Shown here in pieces: positions 36,010 through 46,800 of a stretch of 48,226 nucleotides of DNA. The notes below the pieces were generated by a model. That model made no database searches. It was given only the letters and a program-made list of their open reading frames with translations, and was not told where the DNA came from. Within the stretch, counting starts at the first letter, position 1. Each line of letters begins with the position of its first letter. A program made the position numbers and the translations under genes. Source of the DNA: an uncultured Bacteroidales bacterium (lineage in GTDB: Bacteria; Bacteroidota; Bacteroidia; Bacteroidales; Muribaculaceae); NCBI GenBank assembly GCA_902776955.1, contig CACYSG010000033.1:1-48226 (forward strand). The letters are read 5' to 3'.

Positions 36010-39000
36010 ATGGAAAAAAGAACAAAAAGCAACTTTCTGCAACGGTTTGCGATGTTGATGGCGTTGCTGTCATTAACCGTCGCAGTCCAGGCCCAGAATA
36101 ATTTCTGGGTGAACGGTATTCATTACATGATAGAAAACAATGAAAATGATACCTATTGGAGCATCACACCAACTTCGGTTCAACTTAAGGTGGTTGAAGC
36201 AACGGGCAACTACAGCTATAGTGGAGATATTGTCATCCCCGAGACTGTCAAGGTGAACGTGTCACGCTATGACGGCTCCACCTATGGCGGCTCCTATGAT
36301 ATCGTGTGCCGCGTGACTGCCATCGGCGCCAACGCCTTTAACGGCTGCTCGGGATTGACGAGCATCACCTTGCCCAAGACTATCAAGTACATCGACGATA
36401 ATGCCTTCTACGGCTGCTCGGGACTGAGTAGTATCACCATCCCCAATGGCGTGAACAGGATTGGCGAGTCGGCCTTTGCCTATTGCACGGGACTGACGTC
36501 AATCACGTTGCCTAACTCGGTTACCGAGTTGGGGTGGAATGCGTTTTACTCGTGTTCAGGTCTGAGGGACGTGGAACTCTCCAAAAGCCTGACCATTCTC
36601 AACGGTACCTTTGCCTACTGCACGGGCTTGACCACGGTGACGGTTCCCGCGGGTGTGAGGATAATAAGCACCACCTTTAAAGGCTGTACCGCACTGACCA
36701 CGGTCACGCTGCCCAAGTCGATGTTCAAGATGGGAGAGAGCACGTTTGAGGGCTGTACCAGCTTGTCGAGCATCTACCTGCCTGACGCGTTGACTTACAT
36801 CGGCAGTAGGGCTTTCAGCAATACGGGTTTGACGTCGATTGAATTGCCCGACGGTATTTTCTCCCTGGGCGAGGATGCCTTCAACGGCTCGACGCAATTG
36901 ACAACAATTACCAGCCGCAATCCTAATCCTCCGACGATGACCAACCAGGGCGTGTTCTCGGAGGAGACCTACGGCACGGCGATGCTTTATTACCCCGGAT
37001 TTGAAGAGACCCTCTACACCGGTGCCGACTGGTGGAGGCTGTTCGCTAATGCCGAGGGAAAGTCTTCGCTCAAGACCCGCTATGACTTTGAAGCCAGTGG
37101 CATCTATTACCTGATTACTGGCAACAATACCGTTGAGGTGACCTATAAGGACACAAATTACAGCAGCTACAGCGGCAATGTGAACATCCCGGCCAGTGTG
37201 ACCCACGATGGCATGACCTATAGCGTTACCACCATCGGCTCGTCGGCCTTCAAGGGCAGCACGGCTCTGACCTCTGTCACGTTGCCTGCAACTGTCACAT
37301 ATATCGGCAGCTATGCCTTTGAAGGCTGTACAGGCTTGTCGGCCATTGATTTCCCCGAGGCCCTCACCGCCATCGGCGAGTATGCCTTCAATGGCTGCTC
37401 GGGATTGACGTCATTGACCATCCCTGTTAATGTGACCCACATCGGCAACGAGGCGTTTGCTGGCACCAACGGGCTGACGTCGCTGACGTGGAACGCCCGC
37501 GAGTGCTGGACCAACGGCGACATGGTCACCAGTGGCATTACCACGCTCGCTATCGGTAACGAGGTGGTTGTCGTGCCCGAATATTTGGCCTATCAATCGG
37601 CCATCACTTCGGTGAACCTCCCCCTCACAGTGGAATTTATCGGCCAATGGGCCTTCGGTGGCTGCCAGGGTGTGACCGCACTGACGATACCACAGAATGT
37701 TGTTGACATAGGCCCTTATGCCTTCACTCAGATGTATGGACTGACGTCGCTGACGTGGAACGCCCTCGAGTGCTGGACCAACGGTGATATGTATACCAAC
37801 GATATCAATTCACTGACTATCGGTGACGGCGTTAAGATTCTGCCCTCTCGTCTGGCTTACCAATCGAGTATCTCGTCGTTGACCATCCCCGAGAGTGTGA
37901 CGGTCATCAATGCCTACGCGTTCTGTAATTGCACCGGCTTGACGAGTGTAACCATTCCTGACAACGTCATCTGCATCGGCTATAGAGCATTTGGTGATTG
38001 TTCTTACTTGGATGAACTCACAATGGGCAAGTCGGTAGAGACATTGGATAGCTATGCATTCTATGGCGCACCCTTCACAACATTGACGTGGAATGCCCGT
38101 CACCTGTCCACCATGGGCTATGGCGGCCATGATATATACTATCACTACATGGAGAATTCCAATGCCATGGACTTCTCCCGCATGACCCAGTTGACCTTTG
38201 GTGAAGAGGTGGAATTCTTGCCTGCCTATTTCGGTTATGGGGCAAAGATCACGTCGGTAACCATCCCCGAGGCGGTGACGACTATCAGTAACGGAACATT
38301 TGCCAACTGTGCCAATCTGACCAGCGTCACGTTGCCCCCGGTAGTGACTTCAATAGGCAAGAAGGCGTTTGCCAACTGTGGCAATCTGGCCGCTATCGAC
38401 TTGCCTGGCACAGTGACGGACATCGGTGCCGAAGCCTTCACCTATTGCCATGGCCTCACAAGCCTCTTTATCCCCGCATCGGTCACCTCGTTCGGTACCC
38501 GGGCATTCAACAACTGCACGGGTTTGGAATCCATTGTGGTGGATAATGCCAACCCGGTATATGACTCCCGCAACAATTGCAACACGATGTTAAAGACCGC
38601 CAACGATAGCATTGTGCTTGTCTGCAAGAACTCGACGTTGCCCGATGCCGTGACCATGATTCCCGATTCGGCATTCTTCAATAACACCGGTTTGACCACC
38701 CTTGTGATTCCGTCCACGGTGACCTATATCGGCAAGGATGCCTTCAACGGCTGCACCAACTTGACGAGTATCACGATTCCTGCCGCAGTGACCACCATTG
38801 GCTCCAATGCGTTTGACAATTGCCGTAGCCTGTCCACGCTACGGGTAGAGGACGGAAATACGCTCTATGATTCGCGTGGTGACTGCAACGCCATTATCGA
38901 GACGGCCACCAATACCCTTATCGCCGGCTCCGCCAGTACGGTCATCCCCTCGTCGGTTACCACAATCGCTGACAGGGCCTTTGTTGGCCGTTCGCCTTCT

Positions 39001-40344
39001 GCTGTCACGATTCCCGACGGAGTGGTGACCATCGGAAACGAAGCCTTCATGGGGGCTCCCTTGAGCAGCCTTGTGGTTGGCAACACAGTCAAGACCATCG
39101 GCGCCCGTGCGTTCTACACTTGCGGGAGTCTGATGGATATTAACCTCGGCAACTCGGTCGAGACGATATGTGACTATGCCTTCTACATGTGCATGCAATA
39201 TCATCCACAGAGTGGCTTTGGCCGTGACGGTGCGGGTAATTATTACTATTACTGGTATATTGATTATGATGAAGAATTCCAGGAGAGGTCCTATCTTTCT
39301 TATGATCCTGAAACTGATATGTACTATGGTGAAGACCCCTATCATGGAGAATTTATTTACATCTCGGCCCAAGAACTCGATGACATCATCAACGCTAGTG
39401 GCAGTAACCTTGCCATCCCCGCTTCGGTGCAGAATATGGGGAGCGGCGTGTTCCAGCGTTGTAGAGGTCTCAAAAATCTAGTCCTTGAACCTGGCTTGAC
39501 ATCCATTGGATATGAAGCTTTCTGGGAGTGTAGCTCCCTCCAGAGTGTAACCATTCCCGCTAGCTTGAAGAGTGTCGATTATGGCGCTTTCCACGATTGT
39601 CCCAATCTGAATTCTGTACTCATCACCGACCTTGCGGCATGGTGCGATATCGACTTCGACATGTATTCGAGCAACCCGCTGTATGAAGGCCATAATCTCT
39701 ACCTGAACGGCGAACTGGTTACCGATCTTGTCATCCCCGAAGGCGTGACTCAAATCAAGCGGGAGGCTTTCCAGAGTTGCTATAGCATCAATAGTGTGAC
39801 CCTGCCCTCAACGCTCAAGAGCATCGGTTATGAAGGCTTCGAGCAGTGTGAGAATTTAAAGAGCATTGTCATTCCCGATTCGGTTGAAACGATAGGTGAC
39901 AATGCATTCAGAGATTGTGAGTCCCTTAAGAGTGTGACCCTCGGTCGCTCGGTGCGCAGCATCGGCTACAGTGCATTCTCTTATTGCAATCTCATTGACA
40001 CGGTGACTTCGTTTGCTGTGACGCCCCCCTCGACAGGTTATTCGCCGTTCTCGTGCTATGACAGGGCAACGTTGCGCGTGCCCCAGGCATCGCTCGAGGC
40101 CTATCGGAATGCCTACAACTGGAAACGGTTCCATATCATCGAGGGCATGGCTGGAGGCGCCGGTCCTGGTGACTACAACGGCGACGGCGTGCTGAATGTC
40201 TCTGACGTCAATCTGCTCATCAATGCGATTATTGGCGATGGCATTGACCTCGAGTCTTATCCCAATGCCGACGTCAACGGCGACGGCCAGGTGAACATCT
40301 CTGATGTCACGGCCCTCATCGCCGCTTTGCTCAACGCCGAGTAA
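36010..40344 (+). CDS. giant BspA-like LRR protein with dockerin
   Basis: This 1444-residue protein is a paralogue of the one at 31027. The signal peptide ends VAVQAQ, then NNFWVNGIHYMI. The first solenoid closes and the second opens (YDFEASGIYYLI) at residue 358, the same number as in the paralogue. LRR_5 repeats fill the rest, with WNARECW-type units and a Tyr/acidic loop (about 1061-1130) at the matching place but with a different sequence. The dockerin (about 1387-1444) is almost the same as in the paralogue, also at DNA level. Likely a surface adhesin or scaffold part; ligand unknown. Confidence 0.87.
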   Translation: MEKRTKSNFLQRFAMLMALLSLTVAVQAQNNFWVNGIHYMIENNENDTYWSITPTSVQLKVVEATGNYSYSGDIVIPETVKVNVSRYDGSTYGGSYDIVCRVTAIGANAFNGCSGLTSITLPKTIKYIDDNAFYGCSGLSSITIPNGVNRIGESAFAYCTGLTSITLPNSVTELGWNAFYSCSGLRDVELSKSLTILNGTFAYCTGLTTVTVPAGVRIISTTFKGCTALTTVTLPKSMFKMGESTFEGCTSLSSIYLPDALTYIGSRAFSNTGLTSIELPDGIFSLGEDAFNGSTQLTTITSRNPNPPTMTNQGVFSEETYGTAMLYYPGFEETLYTGADWWRLFANAEGKSSLKTRYDFEASGIYYLITGNNTVEVTYKDTNYSSYSGNVNIPASVTHDGMTYSVTTIGSSAFKGSTALTSVTLPATVTYIGSYAFEGCTGLSAIDFPEALTAIGEYAFNGCSGLTSLTIPVNVTHIGNEAFAGTNGLTSLTWNARECWTNGDMVTSGITTLAIGNEVVVVPEYLAYQSAITSVNLPLTVEFIGQWAFGGCQGVTALTIPQNVVDIGPYAFTQMYGLTSLTWNALECWTNGDMYTNDINSLTIGDGVKILPSRLAYQSSISSLTIPESVTVINAYAFCNCTGLTSVTIPDNVICIGYRAFGDCSYLDELTMGKSVETLDSYAFYGAPFTTLTWNARHLSTMGYGGHDIYYHYMENSNAMDFSRMTQLTFGEEVEFLPAYFGYGAKITSVTIPEAVTTISNGTFANCANLTSVTLPPVVTSIGKKAFANCGNLAAIDLPGTVTDIGAEAFTYCHGLTSLFIPASVTSFGTRAFNNCTGLESIVVDNANPVYDSRNNCNTMLKTANDSIVLVCKNSTLPDAVTMIPDSAFFNNTGLTTLVIPSTVTYIGKDAFNGCTNLTSITIPAAVTTIGSNAFDNCRSLSTLRVEDGNTLYDSRGDCNAIIETATNTLIAGSASTVIPSSVTTIADRAFVGRSPSAVTIPDGVVTIGNEAFMGAPLSSLVVGNTVKTIGARAFYTCGSLMDINLGNSVETICDYAFYMCMQYHPQSGFGRDGAGNYYYYWYIDYDEEFQERSYLSYDPETDMYYGEDPYHGEFIYISAQELDDIINASGSNLAIPASVQNMGSGVFQRCRGLKNLVLEPGLTSIGYEAFWECSSLQSVTIPASLKSVDYGAFHDCPNLNSVLITDLAAWCDIDFDMYSSNPLYEGHNLYLNGELVTDLVIPEGVTQIKREAFQSCYSINSVTLPSTLKSIGYEGFEQCENLKSIVIPDSVETIGDNAFRDCESLKSVTLGRSVRSIGYSAFSYCNLIDTVTSFAVTPPSTGYSPFSCYDRATLRVPQASLEAYRNAYNWKRFHIIEGMAGGAGPGDYNGDGVLNVSDVNLLINAIIGDGIDLESYPNADVNGDGQVNISDVTALIAALLNAE

Positions 40345-40350
40345 TGATGA

Positions 40351-40403
40351 ATCAGGCTTCAAGGGGTTAGCATAACTCCATGATAACCTCTTGATGCCCT
40401 GAT
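40351..40403 (+). other. hairpin after the LRR gene
   Basis: ATCAGGCTTCAAGGGGTTA (40351-40369) pairs with 40384-40403 with one bulge, one mismatch and one wobble. It occupies the same place as copies A-C but has its own sequence. Confidence 0.6.
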
Positions 40404-40441
40404 CACCGAATAAAGATATTATTTGCTTCACTTGTGTTTTT

Positions 40442-40484
40442 GGGGTGCGCCGCGTGATAATACCCACCGACGTGCCCCTTTTTT
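40442..40484 (+). terminator. intrinsic terminator
   Basis: GGGGTGCG (40442-40449) pairs with CGTGCCCC (40471-40478) with two wobbles, followed by six T. Its sequence resembles the terminator at 24181. Confidence 0.7.
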
Positions 40485-40538
40485 CTCAAACAAGACGCCG
40501 ACCAATGGCGATATAGTAACCCAAAAACCGATAAAACG

Positions 40539-43151
40539 ATGAAAAAAGTACTTCTATTCTCTTTCTTGTTCGCCTTGTTGGCAACAATGCCGGCAAAGGG
40601 CGACTGCGTCCTCTATATCGAGGATTTTGAAATATCTAATGAGCAGCGAGGGGGTGAAATCACGATTCCGGTCAAGGCCCATTTTGATGCTCGTGTATCT
40701 ACATTCACCTTGGTGCTTGAGTTGCCCTATGGATTGACCTTTGACGGTTTTTGTCCGGGTGAATCAAGTGAATTGGAGTTCCACGCGATAGACTATTCAA
40801 CACAATATATGTTTCCCGATGAATGGTGGGCCGAGGAAGTGGATGGTGTCACCTATATCTATTGTGACGCGCCCAACGTTGAGGGTTACTGGGACCCTTA
40901 CGGAGAGGGACAGTATGAATCCTATGGCAGAATTAAATGGGAGGCCGGGGACTATGATGAAATGATGTTGCTCACCTTCCTGGTTGACGATGACGTGAGG
41001 AGTGGCACCATTTATATGTCAACAAAGCCCGATAGCCAACCCGATGCCCGTGGCGGCACTGTCGTGGACAATGGCGATGCCGGTAATGTGTTTACTGCCG
41101 AAACCAATGTCTCGACCGAGATGCCTGTGACGCCTTCGCCCGAAATCGTCATTGAAGAGGTTGATTTTACCAGTATAATCACTGCTGTGGGAGAAGGAGT
41201 CGTTCACCTCTACATTGACGGGGTGGAAACGGATAATCCTACGTATTTCATGTCCGGCTATGAACCATATCAAATCTGTATTGAAGCCACGGCTCAGGAA
41301 GAAGGTAAGCAGATCAGCGAGACGACAGTCTTATACTATGAAGTGCCCCCAATGCCGATACCGTGGTTTAATGTGTGGCGCGAGATGACTGATGATCAAG
41401 TGATTTACCATATCGAGACAGATGGTGACGTCGTACTGACGGTTAATGGTGATAATTGGCAATTACCTGAAGACTTCTACGCCACCGGCACGTTAACGTT
41501 CTGGAGAGGCAACGTAGACCAGTATTACGATATTACTATCGAGGGCTACGGATGGGCTGGCATGCAGAGCGGATTCTATCACGACTATCTGGTACTGCCG
41601 GCTTGGGGCAGTATTTATGACTTTGAGCAGGACGGCATCTACTACAAGATCATCGGCGAGGGTCAGGTCTGTGTGACCTATCGTGACTTGGAATTCGATT
41701 GCTATAGTGGCGACGTGGTGGTTCCTGCCGTAACAACCCACGGGGGCGTGACTTATGACGTAGTGGCCATCCGTAGCCATGCCTTCTACGATTGCCGCAA
41801 CCTGACCAGCGTCTCACTGCCCGCCTCGCTGACCGACATCGGTGCATGCGCATTCAAGAGCAGCAGTCTCACCGAGGTGACGATACCTGCATCGGTAAAG
41901 ACTATCGGTAACGATGCTTTCCAGATTTACTCAGGCTTTAACCGTGTCAACATCACCGACTTGGCTGCCTGGTGTGATATAGACTTCGAGACAGGTGAGG
42001 CCAATCCGCTTTACTATGCCAGTCACTTGTTTATGGGCGGTGAAGAGGTTACCGACCTTATTATCCCCGATGAGGTGACGGTGATCAAACCCTACTCGTT
42101 CTACTATTGTGATGGCTTGAACAGTGTGACTATCGGTGACGCGGTCACTAAGGTCAGTGAATCGGCATTCTTCAGGTGTGAAGGCATCACCAGCCTGTCG
42201 CTGGGCCGCTCGCTCAAGACGATCGATGCCCATGCCTTCTACATGTGCAAGAGTTTAACCGGTGTCGTCATCGCCGACGCGGTAGAAACCATTGGGACCC
42301 AGGCCTTCTATTATTGCTCGGGCATGACCAGCTTGACGCTGGGTAACTCGTTGAAGAGCATCGACATGTTAGCATTCAGCCATTGTACTCGATTGACCAG
42401 TGTGGTCATTCCCAATTCGGTTGAATTCCTCAGTTCGGCATTCGCCGATTGCACTGGATTGACCAGTGTGTCGCTGGGCAACTCGGTCAAGAACATGCAG
42501 GCTACATTCGCCAGATGTAAAAACCTGACCAGTGTGTCACTGCCCAATTCGGTTGAAGTCATATCTGGAACCTTCTCGGGATGTACGGGATTGACCCATG
42601 TGTCTTTTGGCAACTCGCTCAAGAGCATTGGCCACTATACTTTCCAGAATTGCACCGGCCTGACCAGCTTTGTCATTCCCAATACGGTAGAAATCCTGGG
42701 CTATGATGTGTTCCGCAATTGCACTAACCTGACCAGCGTGACCATTGGCAGTTCGGTTACTAAAATGAACACCAGAGACTTCAATGGCTGTAGCGCCCTG
42801 GCGACGGTGACTTGCCTGGCGATGACACCTCCCGTGATTTTCGGCAATACATTCGATACGTCGAGCAATAATTCCGCCACCTTGCGCGTGCCCCAGGCTT
42901 CGCTCGAAGCCTATCAGCAAGCCGACTATTGGCAGCGGTTCTTGTTGATGGAAGGCATCCCCGGTTCAGGCCCTGGTGACGTCAATGGCGATGGTGTGCT
43001 GAATGTTTCCGACATCAATGTGCTCCTCAATGCACTGATCAATGGCGAACTGAGCATCGAGGACAACCCCTATGCCGACCTCAACGGCGACGGTGAGTTG
43101 GACGTCTCAGACATCACGATACTCATCAATGCCGTCCTCAACGCCGACTAG
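40539..43151 (+). CDS. cohesin-like module, BspA LRR and dockerin protein
   Basis: This 870-residue protein has a signal peptide (MKKVLLFSFLFALLATMPAKG). Residues about 24-195 repeat the cohesin-like module of the gene at 27350: ITIPVKAHFDAR, LVLELPYGLTFDG, YESYGRIKWEAGDYDEMMLL and SGTIYM. Two beta modules follow (about 200-355), then a BspA cap (YDFEQDGIYYKII), about 17 LRR_5 repeats, including the unit ITDLAAWCDIDF, and a full two-loop dockerin (about 813-870; DVNGDG, DLNGDG). Likely secreted to the surface; binding partners unknown. The terminator of the previous gene lies just upstream, so it is probably a separate transcript. Confidence 0.8.
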   Translation: MKKVLLFSFLFALLATMPAKGDCVLYIEDFEISNEQRGGEITIPVKAHFDARVSTFTLVLELPYGLTFDGFCPGESSELEFHAIDYSTQYMFPDEWWAEEVDGVTYIYCDAPNVEGYWDPYGEGQYESYGRIKWEAGDYDEMMLLTFLVDDDVRSGTIYMSTKPDSQPDARGGTVVDNGDAGNVFTAETNVSTEMPVTPSPEIVIEEVDFTSIITAVGEGVVHLYIDGVETDNPTYFMSGYEPYQICIEATAQEEGKQISETTVLYYEVPPMPIPWFNVWREMTDDQVIYHIETDGDVVLTVNGDNWQLPEDFYATGTLTFWRGNVDQYYDITIEGYGWAGMQSGFYHDYLVLPAWGSIYDFEQDGIYYKIIGEGQVCVTYRDLEFDCYSGDVVVPAVTTHGGVTYDVVAIRSHAFYDCRNLTSVSLPASLTDIGACAFKSSSLTEVTIPASVKTIGNDAFQIYSGFNRVNITDLAAWCDIDFETGEANPLYYASHLFMGGEEVTDLIIPDEVTVIKPYSFYYCDGLNSVTIGDAVTKVSESAFFRCEGITSLSLGRSLKTIDAHAFYMCKSLTGVVIADAVETIGTQAFYYCSGMTSLTLGNSLKSIDMLAFSHCTRLTSVVIPNSVEFLSSAFADCTGLTSVSLGNSVKNMQATFARCKNLTSVSLPNSVEVISGTFSGCTGLTHVSFGNSLKSIGHYTFQNCTGLTSFVIPNTVEILGYDVFRNCTNLTSVTIGSSVTKMNTRDFNGCSALATVTCLAMTPPVIFGNTFDTSSNNSATLRVPQASLEAYQQADYWQRFLLMEGIPGSGPGDVNGDGVLNVSDINVLLNALINGELSIEDNPYADLNGDGELDVSDITILINAVLNAD

Positions 43152-43203
43152 AAAATAACGTGAGTTCAATGAAAATAAAGTGCTTATATTCAATGCTTCA
43201 AAT

Positions 43204-43289
43204 CTGTAGAGACGCAAAATTTTGCGTCTCAAGGGCAGAATATTGGTAATATCTATCGGTCGGAGACGCAAAATTTTGCGTCTCTACAG
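43204..43289. repeat. 27-bp inverted repeats built from GAGACGC palindromes
   Basis: The arms 43204-43230 and 43263-43289 are exact reverse complements. Each also contains a 22-bp palindrome of the form GAGACGC, AAAATTTT, GCGTCTC. The inner halves form the same TTTTGCGTCTC...GAGACGCAAAA arrangement as the hairpins at 27272 and 29190. Confidence 0.8.
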
Positions 43290-43410
43290 GTCAAAATTAG
43301 ATGGCCAACGCATTGACATCTAAAGTGTATTTTCAATGCCCCGCGTTAAATGATAGCCATCGCGCAAATCAGGTAACAATCAAGATGGCTGCCTGATTAT
43401 CGAGGAACCT

Positions 43411-43461
43411 ATTTTGAAACGCCCTAACTTGCAGCACTGCACAGTTAGGGCGTTTCAAAAT
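43411..43461. repeat. perfect 19-bp hairpin
   Basis: ATTTTGAAACGCCCTAACT (43411-43429) pairs perfectly with 43443-43461 around a 13-nt loop that is itself partly palindromic (TGCAGCACTGCA). It may be a terminator or a mobile repeat. Confidence 0.7.
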
Positions 43462-43630
43462 GTCTTATGCGCCCCCCATCGAAGCCCAATTGTCAAAACA
43501 TAGACACTATCGGGCTTGTATCAAGGTGTTAGAAATGGTGGACGCCAAAAATTTCTATTGCTGCTCATTGCTTTCCTGCCGTTCTTATGTTATAAAATAT
43601 CACTTTTTTTGCTTGTTTCTTGTCATTTTT

Positions 43631-43662
43631 TTTGGAAAAGCCTAATTTTTATGTTATATTTG
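43631..43662 (+). promoter_or_regulatory. Bacteroidetes-type promoter
   Basis: TTTG (43631-43634), a 20-nt spacer and TATATTTG (43655-43662). The 160-nt leader that follows has a hairpin AAGTCCCT/AGGGACTT. No gene is supported between 43152 and 43823. Confidence 0.75.
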
Positions 43663-43823
43663 CGGCGCAAGCTGGAAACTTGATAACGGCTCGCTGCAAA
43701 TAATAGAAAAAGCGCGTTGGCTCTTGACTTCCCGTCGATGACTGACCAAGTCCCTGCGCTTGATTGTTTACCCATGTTAAAGTGCCGAGTTAGAGGGACT
43801 TGTAACGGCTGCAATTTAATGTT

Positions 43824-46800
43824 ATGAAAAAATTATTAACCTTCAAGAATCTTGTCGTGCTGCTGGCATGCCTGTCGTGTGCCTTGGGTGCCAGCGCCTA
43901 CGACCATTACAACTCGGAGTACCACATGTATTTCAACTATGTGTTCGAGGACAATGAGCAGATAGCGTCTGTTACCTTCAAGGACGAAAATTACAACACC
44001 TACAGCGGTAGCATCTCCATCCCAACCGAGATCAACATTGGCGCCATGGTCGATCACTATATCGATGTCAAGTACATTGGGGCAAGCGCTTTTCGCAAAT
44101 GTAGTAATTTGACCAGCGTTTACATTCCCGTGGGCATCAAGGAAATTGGCTCGTCGGCTTTCTCCTATTGCACGCAATTGACATCGGTGACTATCCCTTA
44201 CAGCGTCACTCGAGTTGAGTACAATGCATTCGGTGACTGTGATAACCTGAGAACGGTACACATCGGCGATGGCGTTACCTATATCGGCACTTACGCTTTT
44301 GACAGTCCGTTGACCGCTGTTTACAGCTATAATAAAACACCGCCCACCATCAATAATCAGAACGCCTTTAAGGCATCGACCTATAGCAACGCCACGCTCT
44401 ATGTGCCAGGGCCTTTCTTCAGACGAGTGTATGCTGCAGCTCAATATTGGTCCAATTTTACCAACGTTGGTATCATACACCCTTATGATTTCTCCTACAG
44501 TGGTCTCTACTACTGCCTCTACAACAGAAATTATAGCGATTATGACAACCCGGATCAATGCCGTGTCGTCCATAAGGACAATAACTACAACTCCTACACC
44601 AGCACGAGCATCACTATCCCCAGCCAGGCCTATTACAACGGCAAGTATCGTGAAGTGGAAGCCGTCGGCGATTATGCGTTCAAGAATTGTACCAACCTGA
44701 AGAGTGTCACGATCCCCAATACGGTCAAAACGATTTTCCATGAGTCATTCTATGGCTGTACCAGTCTTCAGACGGTCGTTATCGGCAGCGGTTGCGAAGG
44801 TATTGGCACCGATCCTTTCTATAATTGCAGGGCGTTGACCTCGATTACCTGCTATGCGACTACGCCGCCGAGCGTTTATAACACCACCTTCCCGTCATAT
44901 ATTACTTCAAATGCCACGCTCTATGTGCCGGCCAGTGCGATAAGCGCCTATAAGAGTGCCAATTACTGGAAGAATTTCACCAATATCAAGATGATTGCGG
45001 GCACGGGTGTGGAAATCAATGCGACCAATTTCCCCGATGCCAACTTCCGCAGCTACCTGCTCGGGCTCTATCCCGGTGGTTATATTCCCAACGAAGACCT
45101 CGCCAATTGGAAAACCCTCGATGTCTCGAGCAAGGGCATCAGCAACCTCAAGGGTATCGAGTTCTTCACCGAACTGGAGACGCTCAAGTGCTACAGCAAC
45201 TCAATCAGTACGCTCGATTTGAGCCACAACACCAAGCTGCTCGAGCTCAAGTGCTACTATAACAACATGTCGTCGCTCATCGTGAACAGTTGCACCAGGC
45301 TCACTTATCTGGACTGTGCTCCCAACAATCTGACCTCGCTCAACCTGTCTAACCTGACGGCACTGAAGACGCTGATCTGCTATGAGAATCGGTTGACATC
45401 GATATCATTTGCCAGCAGTACTCCTGATCTGGAAACTGTGAACTGCCGAGACAACAACTTCACTTACTTCTCGTTGACGTCTCGTCCGTCCTTGAAATTC
45501 CTGTCACTCAAAGACTGCCCCTTGTTGCAGACGTTATACTGTCACAGCAATAAATTGTCGGAACTCTACGTGAGCGGCTGCCCGGCCTTGACGCGTCTGG
45601 AATGCTATGGCAGCAATAATGCTTTTACGACGCTTGACTTGACTGGCAACACATCGCTGACCTATCTGGATTGTGGCCCCTGCCCCAATTTGTCCCGCAT
45701 CACCAATCTGGCTAGCTGCACTAATCTAGAGACGCTGATTTGCTACCAAACCTCTCTGAGTGATTTGAGTGCAGTAAGCGACATGAGCAAACTTAAGTTA
45801 CTTAATTGCCATGACACCAAGATCACTAGACTTAATGCCTATAATTTGCTTTATTTGGCCACACTCATCTGCAACAACTGTCCGAATCTGAACTTTGTTA
45901 ACTGCGGCAATTCTGCGTTGACCAAACTGGAAGTTAAGTACTGTACCGCACTGGACTCCCTGATATGCTTCAACTGCGATTTCACCACATTTGATGTGAC
46001 GGGTGATGTGGCGTTGACCTATCTGGACTGTGCCCCCAATAACTGGCTTACCAGTATTACTGGTTTGGCAACATGCACGGCGATGAAGAAACTGCTCTGC
46101 TACAACACCGCCTTGACCAACCTGAGCGCTGTTTCGGGTATGACAAACCTTGCATATCTGGATTGCGATGAGACCAAGATTACTTCGCTCACGCTTGAAA
46201 ACAAGAGCAAGCTGGCCACCGTTTATTGCGGTGGGATACCGACGTTGACCTCACTCACGGTTCGCAACAATGCTGTCCTAGCAAAACTTGATTGCCATGA
46301 TTGCACAGCCTTGAAGACGGTCTACGCTTACAATAACAACTTGTCCACATTTAATGTGACGGGTAACACGGCGATGACCTCCCTCATTTGCTATGACAAT
46401 GATAACTTGTCCGCTATTACGGGCTTGTCTGACTGTACCGCGCTCACCGAACTTAATGTGACTGACTGCAACTTCTCCACCCTTGGCGTTTCGGCGCTTA
46501 CCAATTTGACTAGGTTGGAATGCTCCTATAACAAACTAAGCTCAATTAATGTGTCGGCTCTAACCAAATTAAATTACCTGAATTGCAGTTATAACCAGCT
46601 GACCGCACTTAACGTGACGGCCCTCAGCAACTTGGTCCAATTGGATTGTTATGACAACAAGTTGCCCTCGCTCAATGTGTCAAGTAAGACTAAAATGACT
46701 GACCTCAGATGCCATAACAACTTGTTGACTTCACTTAACGTGCAAGGCTGTAGCGCTTTGAAGGTTTTGTCGGCTGGCGGCAACAAGCTCACCTCGCTCT

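Noticed and set aside
31027-40344. Regular DNA repeats that could suggest a CRISPR array
   Set aside because: The period of about 69 bp is in frame and encodes LRR units; there are no unique spacers and no cas genes.
43460-43645. 61-codon open frame in the gap before the last LRR gene
   Set aside because: It begins in a hairpin arm and overlaps the promoter; no family.
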